DNA of 64,000 nucleotides from Sphingobacterium athyrii. GTDB taxonomy: Bacteria; Bacteroidota; Bacteroidia; Sphingobacteriales; Sphingobacteriaceae. The stretch lies in NCBI RefSeq assembly GCF_003071065.1, contig NZ_QCXX01000001.1:1447556-1511555 (forward strand), written 5' to 3'. Position numbers and translations under genes: made by a program. The notes beneath the pieces are model-generated. The model worked only from the letters and a program-made list of their open reading frames with translations, made no database searches and was not told the DNA's origin. Shown here one piece after another: positions 46,712 to 55,735 of this stretch (within the stretch, counting starts at the first letter, position 1; every line of letters begins with the position of its first letter).

Positions 46712-48307
46712 TTATTGAGCGATGCCCAATGGTGAAAAAACAAAATAGATGACAATCATCAACAGGATGAGAAAGGCGCCGATCCTGTACCTTCCCTTCC
46801 AATAGGTGCCTTTATCCTGGCCCGAAAACTCAAATTGATAAACCGATAGATAGTTTGGCTGGCTCAATTTACTTCCCCCCCAGATGACCAGCGCCACCGC
46901 GATAAACAACAGCGCGAACAAGTGCAGATAGTGCAGCTCTGTCTTCCAGACAAACACCAGGATGAAATAGCTGAACATGTACAGGAACAGGCCGATTTGT
47001 GCCATCCTTGGCGTCACACGGCGGGATAGAATCCCTAAGATCATAATGGTGAAGATCGGCATATTGAACAGCCCCGATACGGTTTGTAGGTATGTATAAA
47101 ACCCATCGTGGGCAAAAAGAATAAAAGGCGCAATAAACATCGCCGAGGTGGAAATAATCAATTCAAACAGTTTCCCTTTTCTGACCAATTCTTTTTCACT
47201 AAGATCTCTTTTTTTATATTCCAAATAAGGCTTGTAGATATTAAAAATAAATAAACTCCCGCAGCTCTGTAATCCAGCAGTATAGGTGGTCATAGCTGCG
47301 CCAAAGACCAGCGCCAACGAAAAGCCAATCAGCACATCAGGAAAGATCAGTACAATAAGTTTCGGAAAAACAGAAGCTGTAGGCTGCACATGCGGCAATA
47401 AGTGTACGGCCAAAAGACCGGGTAAATTAATCAACAGCGGCATCAACAGCTTCCCTCCGGCGGCTAAAGTCATTCCCTTCTGTGCTTCCTTTAAATTTTT
47501 GGCACTTAATGCCTGTTGTGCGATATAGGGCTCCATTCCCCAATAGTAAAAGTTGATCAGGAGCATCCCGGTAAACAGGGTAGAGAAAGGTACCGCATCC
47601 TGTTTGGATCCTACGGCATTGAGATGTTGTTTCTTGTCGTGAAATAACTGGAGGACACCCGCCCAGATATCGCCATTGCCCAGCTGCCAAAAGGCAAAAA
47701 TTGGAATCAGCAGCGCAAGCAAAAACAGGCAAAGGCCGAGGCCCATATCAGACAGCGAGATCAGTTTCAATCCTCCTAAAATACTGTACAAGCTTCCAAT
47801 GATACCCAAGGCCCAGACCAGTATCCAGATACTCTGCCAGTAACTGATGTGCAATAGCCCGGGCACATCAAACATCGTGGCCAGGCTTAGTGCGCCACCG
47901 TATAATACCGGTGGCAATAAATTAACGATGTATCCGATCAGGATCAGGATAGATACCAACATTTTCGTTTTGGGGTCAAACCGCAGCGCAAGAAAGTCCG
48001 GTACCGTCCGAAAGCCATGTTTAAAATAGATAGGCAGCAAAAACTCCGAAACCAGCAGCATGGCGACGACAGAACTTACGCCCCAGCCGATCACCGACAG
48101 GTTGTTGATATAGACCGATTCATTTTCACCAATAAACTGGTTGGCGCTGAGGTTGGTCAACAGCAAAGCCGACCCCACCATCCAGAAGCTATTGCTCTTT
48201 CCGGCAAGGAAGAAGCCGTTTAAGGTATTGGAATAGTTGGTTTTAAACTTCCATAAGGATCCCAAAGCAACCAAACCGGTAAAAAGACAAAAACTAAAAA
48301 CTATCAT
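46712..48307 (-). CDS. Sodium:solute symporter (SSS family)
   Basis: The 531-residue inner-membrane protein has about 14 hydrophobic segments and SSS/SGLT features: the start FLAGKSNSFWMVGSALLLTNLSANQFIGENES, read in parts, and the VSGLFNMPIFTIMILGILSRRVTP segment. It would import the monosaccharide released by the periplasmic hydrolases, driven by sodium. It lies between GntR and GH95 genes in the operon. Confidence 0.92.
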   Translation of the reverse strand: MIVFSFCLFTGLVALGSLWKFKTNYSNTLNGFFLAGKSNSFWMVGSALLLTNLSANQFIGENESVYINNLSVIGWGVSSVVAMLLVSEFLLPIYFKHGFRTVPDFLALRFDPKTKMLVSILILIGYIVNLLPPVLYGGALSLATMFDVPGLLHISYWQSIWILVWALGIIGSLYSILGGLKLISLSDMGLGLCLFLLALLIPIFAFWQLGNGDIWAGVLQLFHDKKQHLNAVGSKQDAVPFSTLFTGMLLINFYYWGMEPYIAQQALSAKNLKEAQKGMTLAAGGKLLMPLLINLPGLLAVHLLPHVQPTASVFPKLIVLIFPDVLIGFSLALVFGAAMTTYTAGLQSCGSLFIFNIYKPYLEYKKRDLSEKELVRKGKLFELIISTSAMFIAPFILFAHDGFYTYLQTVSGLFNMPIFTIMILGILSRRVTPRMAQIGLFLYMFSYFILVFVWKTELHYLHLFALLFIAVALVIWGGSKLSQPNYLSVYQFEFSGQDKGTYWKGRYRIGAFLILLMIVIYFVFSPLGIAQ

Positions 48308-48326
48308 CGCAAAAGCCTTTTTTAAT

Positions 48327-49367
48327 TTATACCGAATTGCGGTCTGCCAATGTCGTTGGCACCACTTCCTTGATCAATGTTCTTTCGAGCACAAACTTGG
48401 CCGCTTGCGATCCAATCCGTGCAAAACTTGTCGAAAAGGTGGTTATACCACCGCTGATAATCTCTTTGATAACATCATCATTATGCGAGAGGATTCCCAG
48501 ATCCTCTCCCAGGGTCCAGCCTTTTTGTAAAACCTCTTTCAGCATCTGATAGAGCTCCGGATTATGAATGGTAAAATACAGTTTTCCCTTTTTTAGGTCA
48601 CCCACATGGTATTGCTTTTCGATACGTCCTTTTACCTTATACTCCTTCAGAAATCGTAAAAAAGCATTTTTGATTTCATTGGGTTCAGCTGTATTTTCCC
48701 TAAAATAGAAGATCACTTCTTTATACTTTTTGATCTTTGGATAAAGTTCCTGAAACACGGCATAGGTGGCTTCTTCAAATTCCTGGGATACATAGGAATA
48801 ATCTTCGCCAAGATCCACCAAGCGATCAATAATCAATAATTTGGAAGCCGGGATGGAACGAAGCAGCAATTCGGAATCTTTATTTTCAATCGGAGCGACA
48901 ATATACACAGTATATCGCCCTTGGATACGATTGAAAATATCTTCAAAGGTTTCCATATTGTTGTGATGGAAAAAGAGGTCCACCGTCACTTCCTCTGGAA
49001 GATTGGTTCGCAGTTCATTCACCAAGGTATCCTGAAAGGTATCGTATGCATACAGCAGGACCGCAACTTTCTGTTTCATCTGCGTATTGTTGCTCACCAC
49101 AAAATATCCTTTTCTGTTTTTCGATTCCACGACTCCATGGGCGATCAGATCTCGGTAAGCCTTGGCAAAGGTTTCGCGCGCATAGCCCAGGTATTGGATC
49201 AAGTTATTGACAGAAGGTAAACTGGCGTGCACCTCCAGTTCATTGGCATCAATGGCATCCAACACGCCCTGAACAATACATTCATGTTTGGAAAGTGTAT
49301 TCAATGCTTCCAGGCGTTTGATCCGATCGATCAGTACTTTAAAATGTTCTTCTTTGCTTTTCTTCAT
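48327..49367 (-). CDS. GntR-family transcriptional regulator with sugar-binding-type domain
   Basis: The 346-residue protein has an N-terminal GntR winged helix (about 20-85, LPSVNNLIQYLGYARETFAKAYRDL). A periplasmic-binding-protein-like effector domain of the LacI/GntR type (about 95-340) includes KVAVLLYAYDTFQDTLVNEL and SHNDDVIKEIISGGITTFSTSFARIGS, read in parts. It is the only conventional regulator found inside the locus and probably senses a released monosaccharide. Its targets likely include the operon promoter near 59000. Confidence 0.9.
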   Translation of the reverse strand: MKKSKEEHFKVLIDRIKRLEALNTLSKHECIVQGVLDAIDANELEVHASLPSVNNLIQYLGYARETFAKAYRDLIAHGVVESKNRKGYFVVSNNTQMKQKVAVLLYAYDTFQDTLVNELRTNLPEEVTVDLFFHHNNMETFEDIFNRIQGRYTVYIVAPIENKDSELLLRSIPASKLLIIDRLVDLGEDYSYVSQEFEEATYAVFQELYPKIKKYKEVIFYFRENTAEPNEIKNAFLRFLKEYKVKGRIEKQYHVGDLKKGKLYFTIHNPELYQMLKEVLQKGWTLGEDLGILSHNDDVIKEIISGGITTFSTSFARIGSQAAKFVLERTLIKEVVPTTLADRNSV

Positions 49368-49376
49368 ATGTTATTA

Positions 49377-51401
49377 TTAAAACAGGGCGACCTTAAATAA
49401 TTTTGCGCCCGCTTGCTCAAAGACAATGGATTTCTCAGCACTAAATTCCTGCGCTGCTTTTTCAAACAGTTCCACTGCCTTATATGTTGTATTTGGCGCC
49501 AGGCCAATCTGTTTAAAATCTATGTTTATTGCTGCCGGAGCTGTATTGTAATTAAATACAGCCACATACAGTGCTGTTCCAATCTTTTTGTAATAATACG
49601 TATTTGCTGCTTTTCCTTCTACAAATCCTGCCGGACGGAAGCTTTTACCGTCGGCGATGATCTTTAAAATTTCGGGATCCTGCAGATATTGATTCATCTT
49701 AGGCTGCCAGTTTTCTTTTTTCGACAAGTCATCGCCAAGAATAATGGTACCCGTTACCACACCCGAAAGCAATCTTGCTTTATTGACTTCAGGACTTTCA
49801 TCATGAAAAACAAGGTGGTCGGCATCGATAAAGTCGTAGAGATAGGTCTGCCACCAACCGTAGCTGACACTATTTAAGGTATACTGTGTTTGGTCGATCG
49901 TTTTCCAGGCATCGCAGGCTATTCTGCGCATATGTGCAAATTGGGCTGTCGCCAAGGAAGGAGAAATCGCTGCGTAGATCAGCATTTTACCCTGCAGCAC
50001 GTCGACGAGATGTTTCATCCCCACAGCATAAGCCTGCATACCCGTCTGAATTTTCTTGTCGTAAAAACCGGTGGATTCGATTGCCGCATGCGAAAGGAAG
50101 TCAACCTTGATCATCCGAAAGCCACAGTCGACCAATTTCCCCAGGATCACATCCATACGGGCCAACGTACCGGGATGTGTCGGATCAAGAGCCCGACCAC
50201 CATCTAAATTGTGGTAGCCTTTTTGGGTTTTGGTCCAAAGCTGGCCAAAGGTAAACTGGCTCCCCTCCGCTTTGCGGTCTGGGCCACTTTCATGCCCCCA
50301 GTCTGTAAAAGGCGCCCAATACACCCCGGGCTTGAGTCCCAGCGAATCACAATAAAGAACAAATTGCTTCAATTGTGTGTAGTCACCCGACATTCCTCCG
50401 GGTGTCATATTATCCCAGAAAGAGTCAAGATCTATAAAAGCCTCGCCATCTGCGTTCCGGAAATAAGGAATATCTTTCGCAAAATAGTCTGCTGTACCTG
50501 TGGCATTCTGAAAATTAAGTTTTTCCTGTATCACTCCCCAGCTGTTCCAGCCGACAGGCGTGGCGCCTTGCCAAGATTTCACATAGGCCGGCGACAGCTT
50601 CCGGTGGATTTTAGCATAGTTTTCAAGCCCAATGCGCCAATCCTTGTCGTAAGATACAAGGTATTTTGGGGAGCGAATCACATCCCCCTTGACAGCTCCA
50701 TGCGCCATGGAATCCCGCGTGATATTTACATCTGTAAATCCGGCCTGGGCTGCTAGGTGGGTATATTGCCCATGACCTCCTTTGATCACAATACCAGATT
50801 TCCAAACAGATTGATCCAATGAACCTATCAACAGCCCTTTTCCGCTATCCTTATCGTATACAACACCGACCTCGGCGCTGCTCTTACTATTCATCGCAAG
50901 GACATTGTTTTCATAGGAAATAAAGGTATCGTTATCAAAAGGAACAGCCAGCTGATACAAGGATTTTCCCAAGCTGGCAACCGATGCATTTGACCAAATA
51001 GGCACAAGTTCATTACTCGAAAGATTTTTTCCCTTGACTTCCAGTTCAAGGATGACACCATCTATCGTGTCGTAGAAATAAAAATGCTGCAGTAATGTGA
51101 TACCCTGCTGGGCTTTAACTGAGATTGTATACCGGATACCCTTACCCAAATTGTCCTGAACGGGCTTTTCGGTCACGTTGCGGGTTCCTATCAGTTTATC
51201 TGTACTCATTTTTTGTCCATTAGCAAGTGCCAAATAGGCACTTGCTTGCTGTATATAGGCGAATTGATCGTCACTTAGTGAAAATGTTCCATCTTGTTTG
51301 TTATAGGTCAACGTTAGGCCATTTTTCTTGACCTGAAAAGGCTGTGCGTATAACATGAAGGTACATAGCATAAAACTTAGCGCGAAAATAACTGTCTTCA
51401 T
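49377..51401 (-). CDS. Clan GH-D glycoside hydrolase (GH27/GH36-like)
   Basis: The 674-residue exported enzyme (signal peptide ending LYAQ) has a beta-sandwich N-terminal domain and a TIM barrel with TPVGWNSWGV, the probable nucleophile Asp434 in RMIKVDFLSH and the acid/base Asp497 in RRIACDAWK. This places it in clan GH-D near GH27/GH36; the exact family and whether the sugar is alpha-galactose or alpha-N-acetylgalactosamine remain open. It lies between a surface lipoprotein and the GntR gene. Confidence 0.85.
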   Translation of the reverse strand: MKTVIFALSFMLCTFMLYAQPFQVKKNGLTLTYNKQDGTFSLSDDQFAYIQQASAYLALANGQKMSTDKLIGTRNVTEKPVQDNLGKGIRYTISVKAQQGITLLQHFYFYDTIDGVILELEVKGKNLSSNELVPIWSNASVASLGKSLYQLAVPFDNDTFISYENNVLAMNSKSSAEVGVVYDKDSGKGLLIGSLDQSVWKSGIVIKGGHGQYTHLAAQAGFTDVNITRDSMAHGAVKGDVIRSPKYLVSYDKDWRIGLENYAKIHRKLSPAYVKSWQGATPVGWNSWGVIQEKLNFQNATGTADYFAKDIPYFRNADGEAFIDLDSFWDNMTPGGMSGDYTQLKQFVLYCDSLGLKPGVYWAPFTDWGHESGPDRKAEGSQFTFGQLWTKTQKGYHNLDGGRALDPTHPGTLARMDVILGKLVDCGFRMIKVDFLSHAAIESTGFYDKKIQTGMQAYAVGMKHLVDVLQGKMLIYAAISPSLATAQFAHMRRIACDAWKTIDQTQYTLNSVSYGWWQTYLYDFIDADHLVFHDESPEVNKARLLSGVVTGTIILGDDLSKKENWQPKMNQYLQDPEILKIIADGKSFRPAGFVEGKAANTYYYKKIGTALYVAVFNYNTAPAAINIDFKQIGLAPNTTYKAVELFEKAAQEFSAEKSIVFEQAGAKLFKVALF

Positions 51402-51412
51402 TCTGCTTGATA

Positions 51413-52597
51413 TTATTGTAAATTGATTTGAAAAGCGTTGATCTTCATGTAATGGTCAGGTTGAAAATTGACCAGCATCCCCATATTGACAGTAACCTTT
51501 TCTTTGATTTCAAAATAAACGCCATCCGATTTAACATCAGCATGGGCCATTGCCTGTTGAATCTGCTCAAGATCTGGAATTCCACTGTTTGCTTTACTAA
51601 CAACCAGTTTTGCTGGCGGCTGATCATAATTTGTCCAGGATAAGTTACAAAAAAAACGATATTTACCGGGGAATAAGGTTACTTTTTGCTCAATTTTACC
51701 ATTTACGATCGCAGGAGCGCCCCATCCGGCTTCAATATTAACCACACCACCATCATCCGAACCAAAGCCACCATAGCCATTGTGGTTTTTCATGCTCGTA
51801 TTGGTTATCCAATGATCCAGATTTCCCCAACGGTTGCCATCGAAAGCCGTCGCTGTAAACGGAGTTTTGTAATTCTTCAAACACCAAATACTGATATCGC
51901 CTTTTTTTACAGGCAATTTGCTGCGCTGTACCATAAAAGTGTCAATGGCATTACTATCGGGCCGAAATACCGTCTGGTAAGCGATCTCCTGATTGGGCAG
52001 GTAGTCCAAGAGACTAATTTTTTCATTCATCACTTTTGTGCGCACGAGGGTGTCCGTTGTGGTATTGCCTTGATTCTTATAAATAATGCGCACCCCATAA
52101 AATCCCACACTTGGTGTCACATCCTGTAAGGCAAGTTGAAATTGTTGATCAGCCATAAAATTCTGTTCCAATATTGTCCGCTGGAAAAGTCCTTCACGAT
52201 AACGATCGCCATAAACGTTTCCGACAAGAAAGGTCGGAACAGAAAATCTTCCTTGGCTATCGACTGTACGGATTTCGAAATTCATGGGCCCCTCCGGCAG
52301 ATTTTCAATCACATAATGTACGGTATCGATAGCATCCGTCAATTTTACCGGAAACTTCATGGAATCCTGTTTACTGTTCCAATACACACGCAGCTCGGAA
52401 ACTCCGGCATTTACCCGAAAGATGCCATCGACTTGTACACGATATTTTCCCGAACGTATTTTGATGGAATCTAGCTTCGCAGGATATACTATTTCCTGTC
52501 CATCGGTGAATTTGGTAAATTCATCCATCTTGGAACACGCGCCGAATAAACAAACGCCGAACAAGGCCAGTATGCATAGATATGTTCTCATCTTCAT
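51413..52597 (-). CDS. DUF4998/DUF5013-type surface lipoprotein
   Basis: From the chosen start MKMRTYLCILALFG the product has a lipobox LFGAC. It has an N-terminal domain resembling DUF4998 (IVYPAKLDSIKIRSGKYRVQ) and a C-terminal domain resembling DUF5013 (WGNLDHWITNTSMKNHNGYGG, in parts) likely to be a carbohydrate-binding-like beta sandwich. Such proteins occur next to SusD and are thought to be surface glycan-binding proteins. The longer frame to 52627 adds ten residues of doubtful use. Confidence 0.8.
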   Translation of the reverse strand: MKMRTYLCILALFGVCLFGACSKMDEFTKFTDGQEIVYPAKLDSIKIRSGKYRVQVDGIFRVNAGVSELRVYWNSKQDSMKFPVKLTDAIDTVHYVIENLPEGPMNFEIRTVDSQGRFSVPTFLVGNVYGDRYREGLFQRTILEQNFMADQQFQLALQDVTPSVGFYGVRIIYKNQGNTTTDTLVRTKVMNEKISLLDYLPNQEIAYQTVFRPDSNAIDTFMVQRSKLPVKKGDISIWCLKNYKTPFTATAFDGNRWGNLDHWITNTSMKNHNGYGGFGSDDGGVVNIEAGWGAPAIVNGKIEQKVTLFPGKYRFFCNLSWTNYDQPPAKLVVSKANSGIPDLEQIQQAMAHADVKSDGVYFEIKEKVTVNMGMLVNFQPDHYMKINAFQINLQ

Positions 52598-52611
52598 TTT
52601 CTTTTTAATAG

Positions 52612-53802
52612 TTAATAAACACCCCATACTTGTACTTGGGCAATCTGGATAAAGTAACTACCTCGCCAGTTGCGCAGATTGCGAATACGCAGGTATTTGT
52701 ATTTTGGCGCATCTTCGGGCATATCAAAAGACCAGCCTGCGATGCCATACACTTCATCTGCGTTGGTATTTGTTCCAGCTGGAGTACCCGAAGGTTTTCG
52801 CACGGTACAGGTTGCCAGTTTAGACCAAGATTCCCAGGAGCCATCCAGATTTGGACTATTACTTCCCCAGACTTCAAATTCACGCATGTTACCCTTATCG
52901 TAAAAACCATTTTCCCGACGTGGGAAAATCACGACACGGCTTAATTTTGCTTCCTTACCGATAGAAAAAGTCAGGGATTGCGGAGCACCGGCACTTTCAA
53001 CCGTATATAAGGCCGGCCATCGTGAGGGATTCATGTTGCCGTCCCACATCATTTCCGAAGTCGTCCCGTACATATACTGCGCATCCCCCGGTAAATGCAG
53101 CGCTGAAAACTGCTGTCTTGGAAAAAGATTTTCTTCCAGAGGTGTCAGCGAGGTATATAAGGTATCCGATTTGTTTAACCATCGGTCACGCACATAAAAG
53201 GCAAATTTCATTTCACGGGATTTGAGCCCGCGGATATTATATAAGATCAGGGAATCCTGGCTATAATAGTTGTCCAAAGGCAAATATTCCCCATTATTCA
53301 GGGAGTCAACCATCGGAACAATAACGACATCGCCTTTTTCCTGATTGATTGAACTGATCCGGACGCCGCCAAATGTCGGCGCAATTTTCATTTGCCCGAA
53401 TACAAGATCAAAAATCGGTGTTTTAGGTTCTACTGTAACGTCCACAGCATCTGAAGCCACTTCGGCCTTGTTTACGGCATAAAGTTTCACCGTATGTTTT
53501 TGTGTATCCGGAAAACCGTCGATTAAGATCTCATTTTTATAGGTTGATGATTTTACGACCCGTGTCTGCCCATTGGCCATGACATATTCAGCCTTCACAT
53601 ACAATACATTTTTACTGGATGGCAAACTGTAATGTATCGTTGCCTGTCCGTAGCCGTTGGTCACAGAAGTATTTTGCACAACACCTGGTTTCGTTTGGTC
53701 ATCTTCCAGCAGTGTCCATCCCTTTTCCTCTTTACAACCAGCCAATAGATAAAAAAGGCCGATCAGGAAATAGCAATAGTTTAAATATTTTAGATTTTTC
53801 AT
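52612..53802 (-). CDS. DUF4959/DUF5000-type surface glycan-binding lipoprotein
   Basis: The 396-residue lipoprotein (lipobox YLLAGC, Cys23) has two beta-sandwich domains of the DUF4959/DUF5126 kind and a C-terminal F5/8-like discoidin domain (DUF5000, about 255-395) with FPRRENGFYDKGNMREFEVWGS, in parts, and YLRIRNLRNWRGSYFIQIAQV. It probably holds glycan at the cell surface beside SusC/SusD. It follows the SusD gene by 21 bases. Confidence 0.85.
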   Translation of the reverse strand: MKNLKYLNYCYFLIGLFYLLAGCKEEKGWTLLEDDQTKPGVVQNTSVTNGYGQATIHYSLPSSKNVLYVKAEYVMANGQTRVVKSSTYKNEILIDGFPDTQKHTVKLYAVNKAEVASDAVDVTVEPKTPIFDLVFGQMKIAPTFGGVRISSINQEKGDVVIVPMVDSLNNGEYLPLDNYYSQDSLILYNIRGLKSREMKFAFYVRDRWLNKSDTLYTSLTPLEENLFPRQQFSALHLPGDAQYMYGTTSEMMWDGNMNPSRWPALYTVESAGAPQSLTFSIGKEAKLSRVVIFPRRENGFYDKGNMREFEVWGSNSPNLDGSWESWSKLATCTVRKPSGTPAGTNTNADEVYGIAGWSFDMPEDAPKYKYLRIRNLRNWRGSYFIQIAQVQVWGVY

Positions 53803-53823
53803 GATTTTCTATTTAATAAGGAA

Positions 53824-55722
53824 TTACCAGCCTGGATTTTGCACTAAATTTGGATTGACCAAAAGGTTATTTTCCCGGATCGGCCAGAAGTAATCCCTCG
53901 GTGCCACAAAACGTTGTTGAAAGAAGGTCTGTTCTTTATAGAAAAGTTCCGGATGATCTTTATCCTGGTTTCTATCCCAGCCGGTAATGTTTTTATTCAG
54001 TTCCTGTGCCGCCAGCTTCCAGCGTTTCAGATCCCAAAAGCGTGATCCCTCAAAGCTCATTTCAATATTCCGTTCACGCTGGATAATACTGCGCAAACCT
54101 TCCTTGCTTGCCGGTTTAGCAGGATTTAACGCATACTTTGACCAAGATTCTTGGATACCTTCCAGCCCAGCTCTTTTCCGAATTTTATCCAGGTATAAAA
54201 ATACATCAGCTGTTGGTCCCTCGCTTTCGTTCAAGGCTTCGGCATACATCAGGTACAGATCCGCCAGACGCATCATCGGCCATGGATATTCTTCAATGTG
54301 TGAACTATTGCCATCTTTGAAAGCAAATTTCCAGTTCACCAATTTTTTGGGATAGTACGTCGTCACTGGAATAGAGAGCCCGCTGCCAAATAATCCCAAG
54401 CGCAGCTGTGTGGTCCAGGTATTTTCATCACTACGGCTCGGACTATTTTCCATAAACCAGATGCCCCCGTCAAAACCAACATTGGCGTAAAACCTATTTT
54501 CGCGATCAAAATGTACACGGGCAGTCTGATAATTCTGAATATTGTTGAACCGCTCGACATAGTTACCCGAACGAAGCTGGTTTTTATTACTAAAATCCAA
54601 GGTTTTATCTTCATCCATCGGCACGCCATTTCGGGTATAGAACTGGTCAACAATTTTTAAGGAAGGTGCCAAGGTACCATGCACACTGTTATTACCTGCA
54701 TTATTGGGATCAATATGTGCCATGGATGAATACTGCATCTGCCAGGCCCGTGAAGTCGGATTTGCCCAGATAATTTCTCTGTTCCATTTTTCAGTGACAG
54801 CATTACGCACGCTCATCTGAATCATTGTTGTATCGGAGAGCGGAAATACAGTACCAGGAAATTGGTATAAGCCCATACCCAAGTTCTCGCATGCGGTAAT
54901 CGCTTCCTTTGCAGCACGAGCGGCCTTCTGCCATTTTTCCAACTGAAAACTCTGGTTGAAAAACAGCGTACCATCGACATTTTTAAAGGTCGCATAATCC
55001 GTATTACCGTTGAACAGCGGACTCGCGGCATACAATAATACTTTTGCTTTAATCCCTAAGGCAATAGGCTTGGTAATACGGCCCAAATCCGTAACCGGAG
55101 ACTGGACCGTATTAGGTAGTTTAGGAATTGCCTCGTCAAGAACCTTGACTATATAATCGACAACCTCATCAATAGGCTGGCGTTTAACTTTTGCATCCTC
55201 GATAGAAGTATTGACAGATAAGTTGACATCCATTGTAGGAATAGGTCCGTAATGCCGCATCAACATAAAGTGATAGTATGCTTTTAAGAACATCACCTCC
55301 CCTTCCCAAGTGGTACGCTCGTCCTGTGTCATATCGCGCACTTTCTCAGGATTACGAATATTTTCCAGAAAAATATTACAGTCGCGAATGGCATTATACA
55401 TATAACCATCCCAATAGTTTACGTAGGGATTGGTGACGTTCTGATTTCCACGGGCAATATTCCAATTTGTCCCATCAATGCTGAGGGTTGGGTAGTCCAG
55501 CCAGAACTCATCCCCAGCTAGGTAAGCTGGATTTCTGGTCGGATCACCATCCGGGGGGAGGTATGAATAACAGGTAGCCAAGTACTTTATTGCTTCGCTA
55601 CGCATCGTAAATGCATTATCTATTGTCGCCACATTGTCCGGCACGACATCCAAATAGTTGCAGGATTGAAAAAACAATAAACCTGACGCAACCAGTAATT
55701 TAATTAATCTTAGATTTTTCAT
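53824..55722 (-). CDS. SusD/RagB-family lipoprotein, first pair
   Basis: The 632-residue protein has the lipobox LFFQSC (Cys21), SusD N-terminal helices NYLDVVPDNVATIDNAFTMR, and C-terminal family segments QRERNIEMSFEGSRFWDLKRW and RDYFWPIRENNLLVNPNL. It is longer than the other SusD (505), implying a larger binding face. It is encoded 13 bases after its SusC partner. Confidence 0.95.
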   Translation of the reverse strand: MKNLRLIKLLVASGLLFFQSCNYLDVVPDNVATIDNAFTMRSEAIKYLATCYSYLPPDGDPTRNPAYLAGDEFWLDYPTLSIDGTNWNIARGNQNVTNPYVNYWDGYMYNAIRDCNIFLENIRNPEKVRDMTQDERTTWEGEVMFLKAYYHFMLMRHYGPIPTMDVNLSVNTSIEDAKVKRQPIDEVVDYIVKVLDEAIPKLPNTVQSPVTDLGRITKPIALGIKAKVLLYAASPLFNGNTDYATFKNVDGTLFFNQSFQLEKWQKAARAAKEAITACENLGMGLYQFPGTVFPLSDTTMIQMSVRNAVTEKWNREIIWANPTSRAWQMQYSSMAHIDPNNAGNNSVHGTLAPSLKIVDQFYTRNGVPMDEDKTLDFSNKNQLRSGNYVERFNNIQNYQTARVHFDRENRFYANVGFDGGIWFMENSPSRSDENTWTTQLRLGLFGSGLSIPVTTYYPKKLVNWKFAFKDGNSSHIEEYPWPMMRLADLYLMYAEALNESEGPTADVFLYLDKIRKRAGLEGIQESWSKYALNPAKPASKEGLRSIIQRERNIEMSFEGSRFWDLKRWKLAAQELNKNITGWDRNQDKDHPELFYKEQTFFQQRFVAPRDYFWPIRENNLLVNPNLVQNPGW

Positions 55723-55735
55723 GATAAACTGCCTT

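Noticed and set aside
50211..50756. 181-codon plus-strand frame inside the GH27/36-like gene
   Set aside because: Antisense shadow of a well-supported hydrolase.
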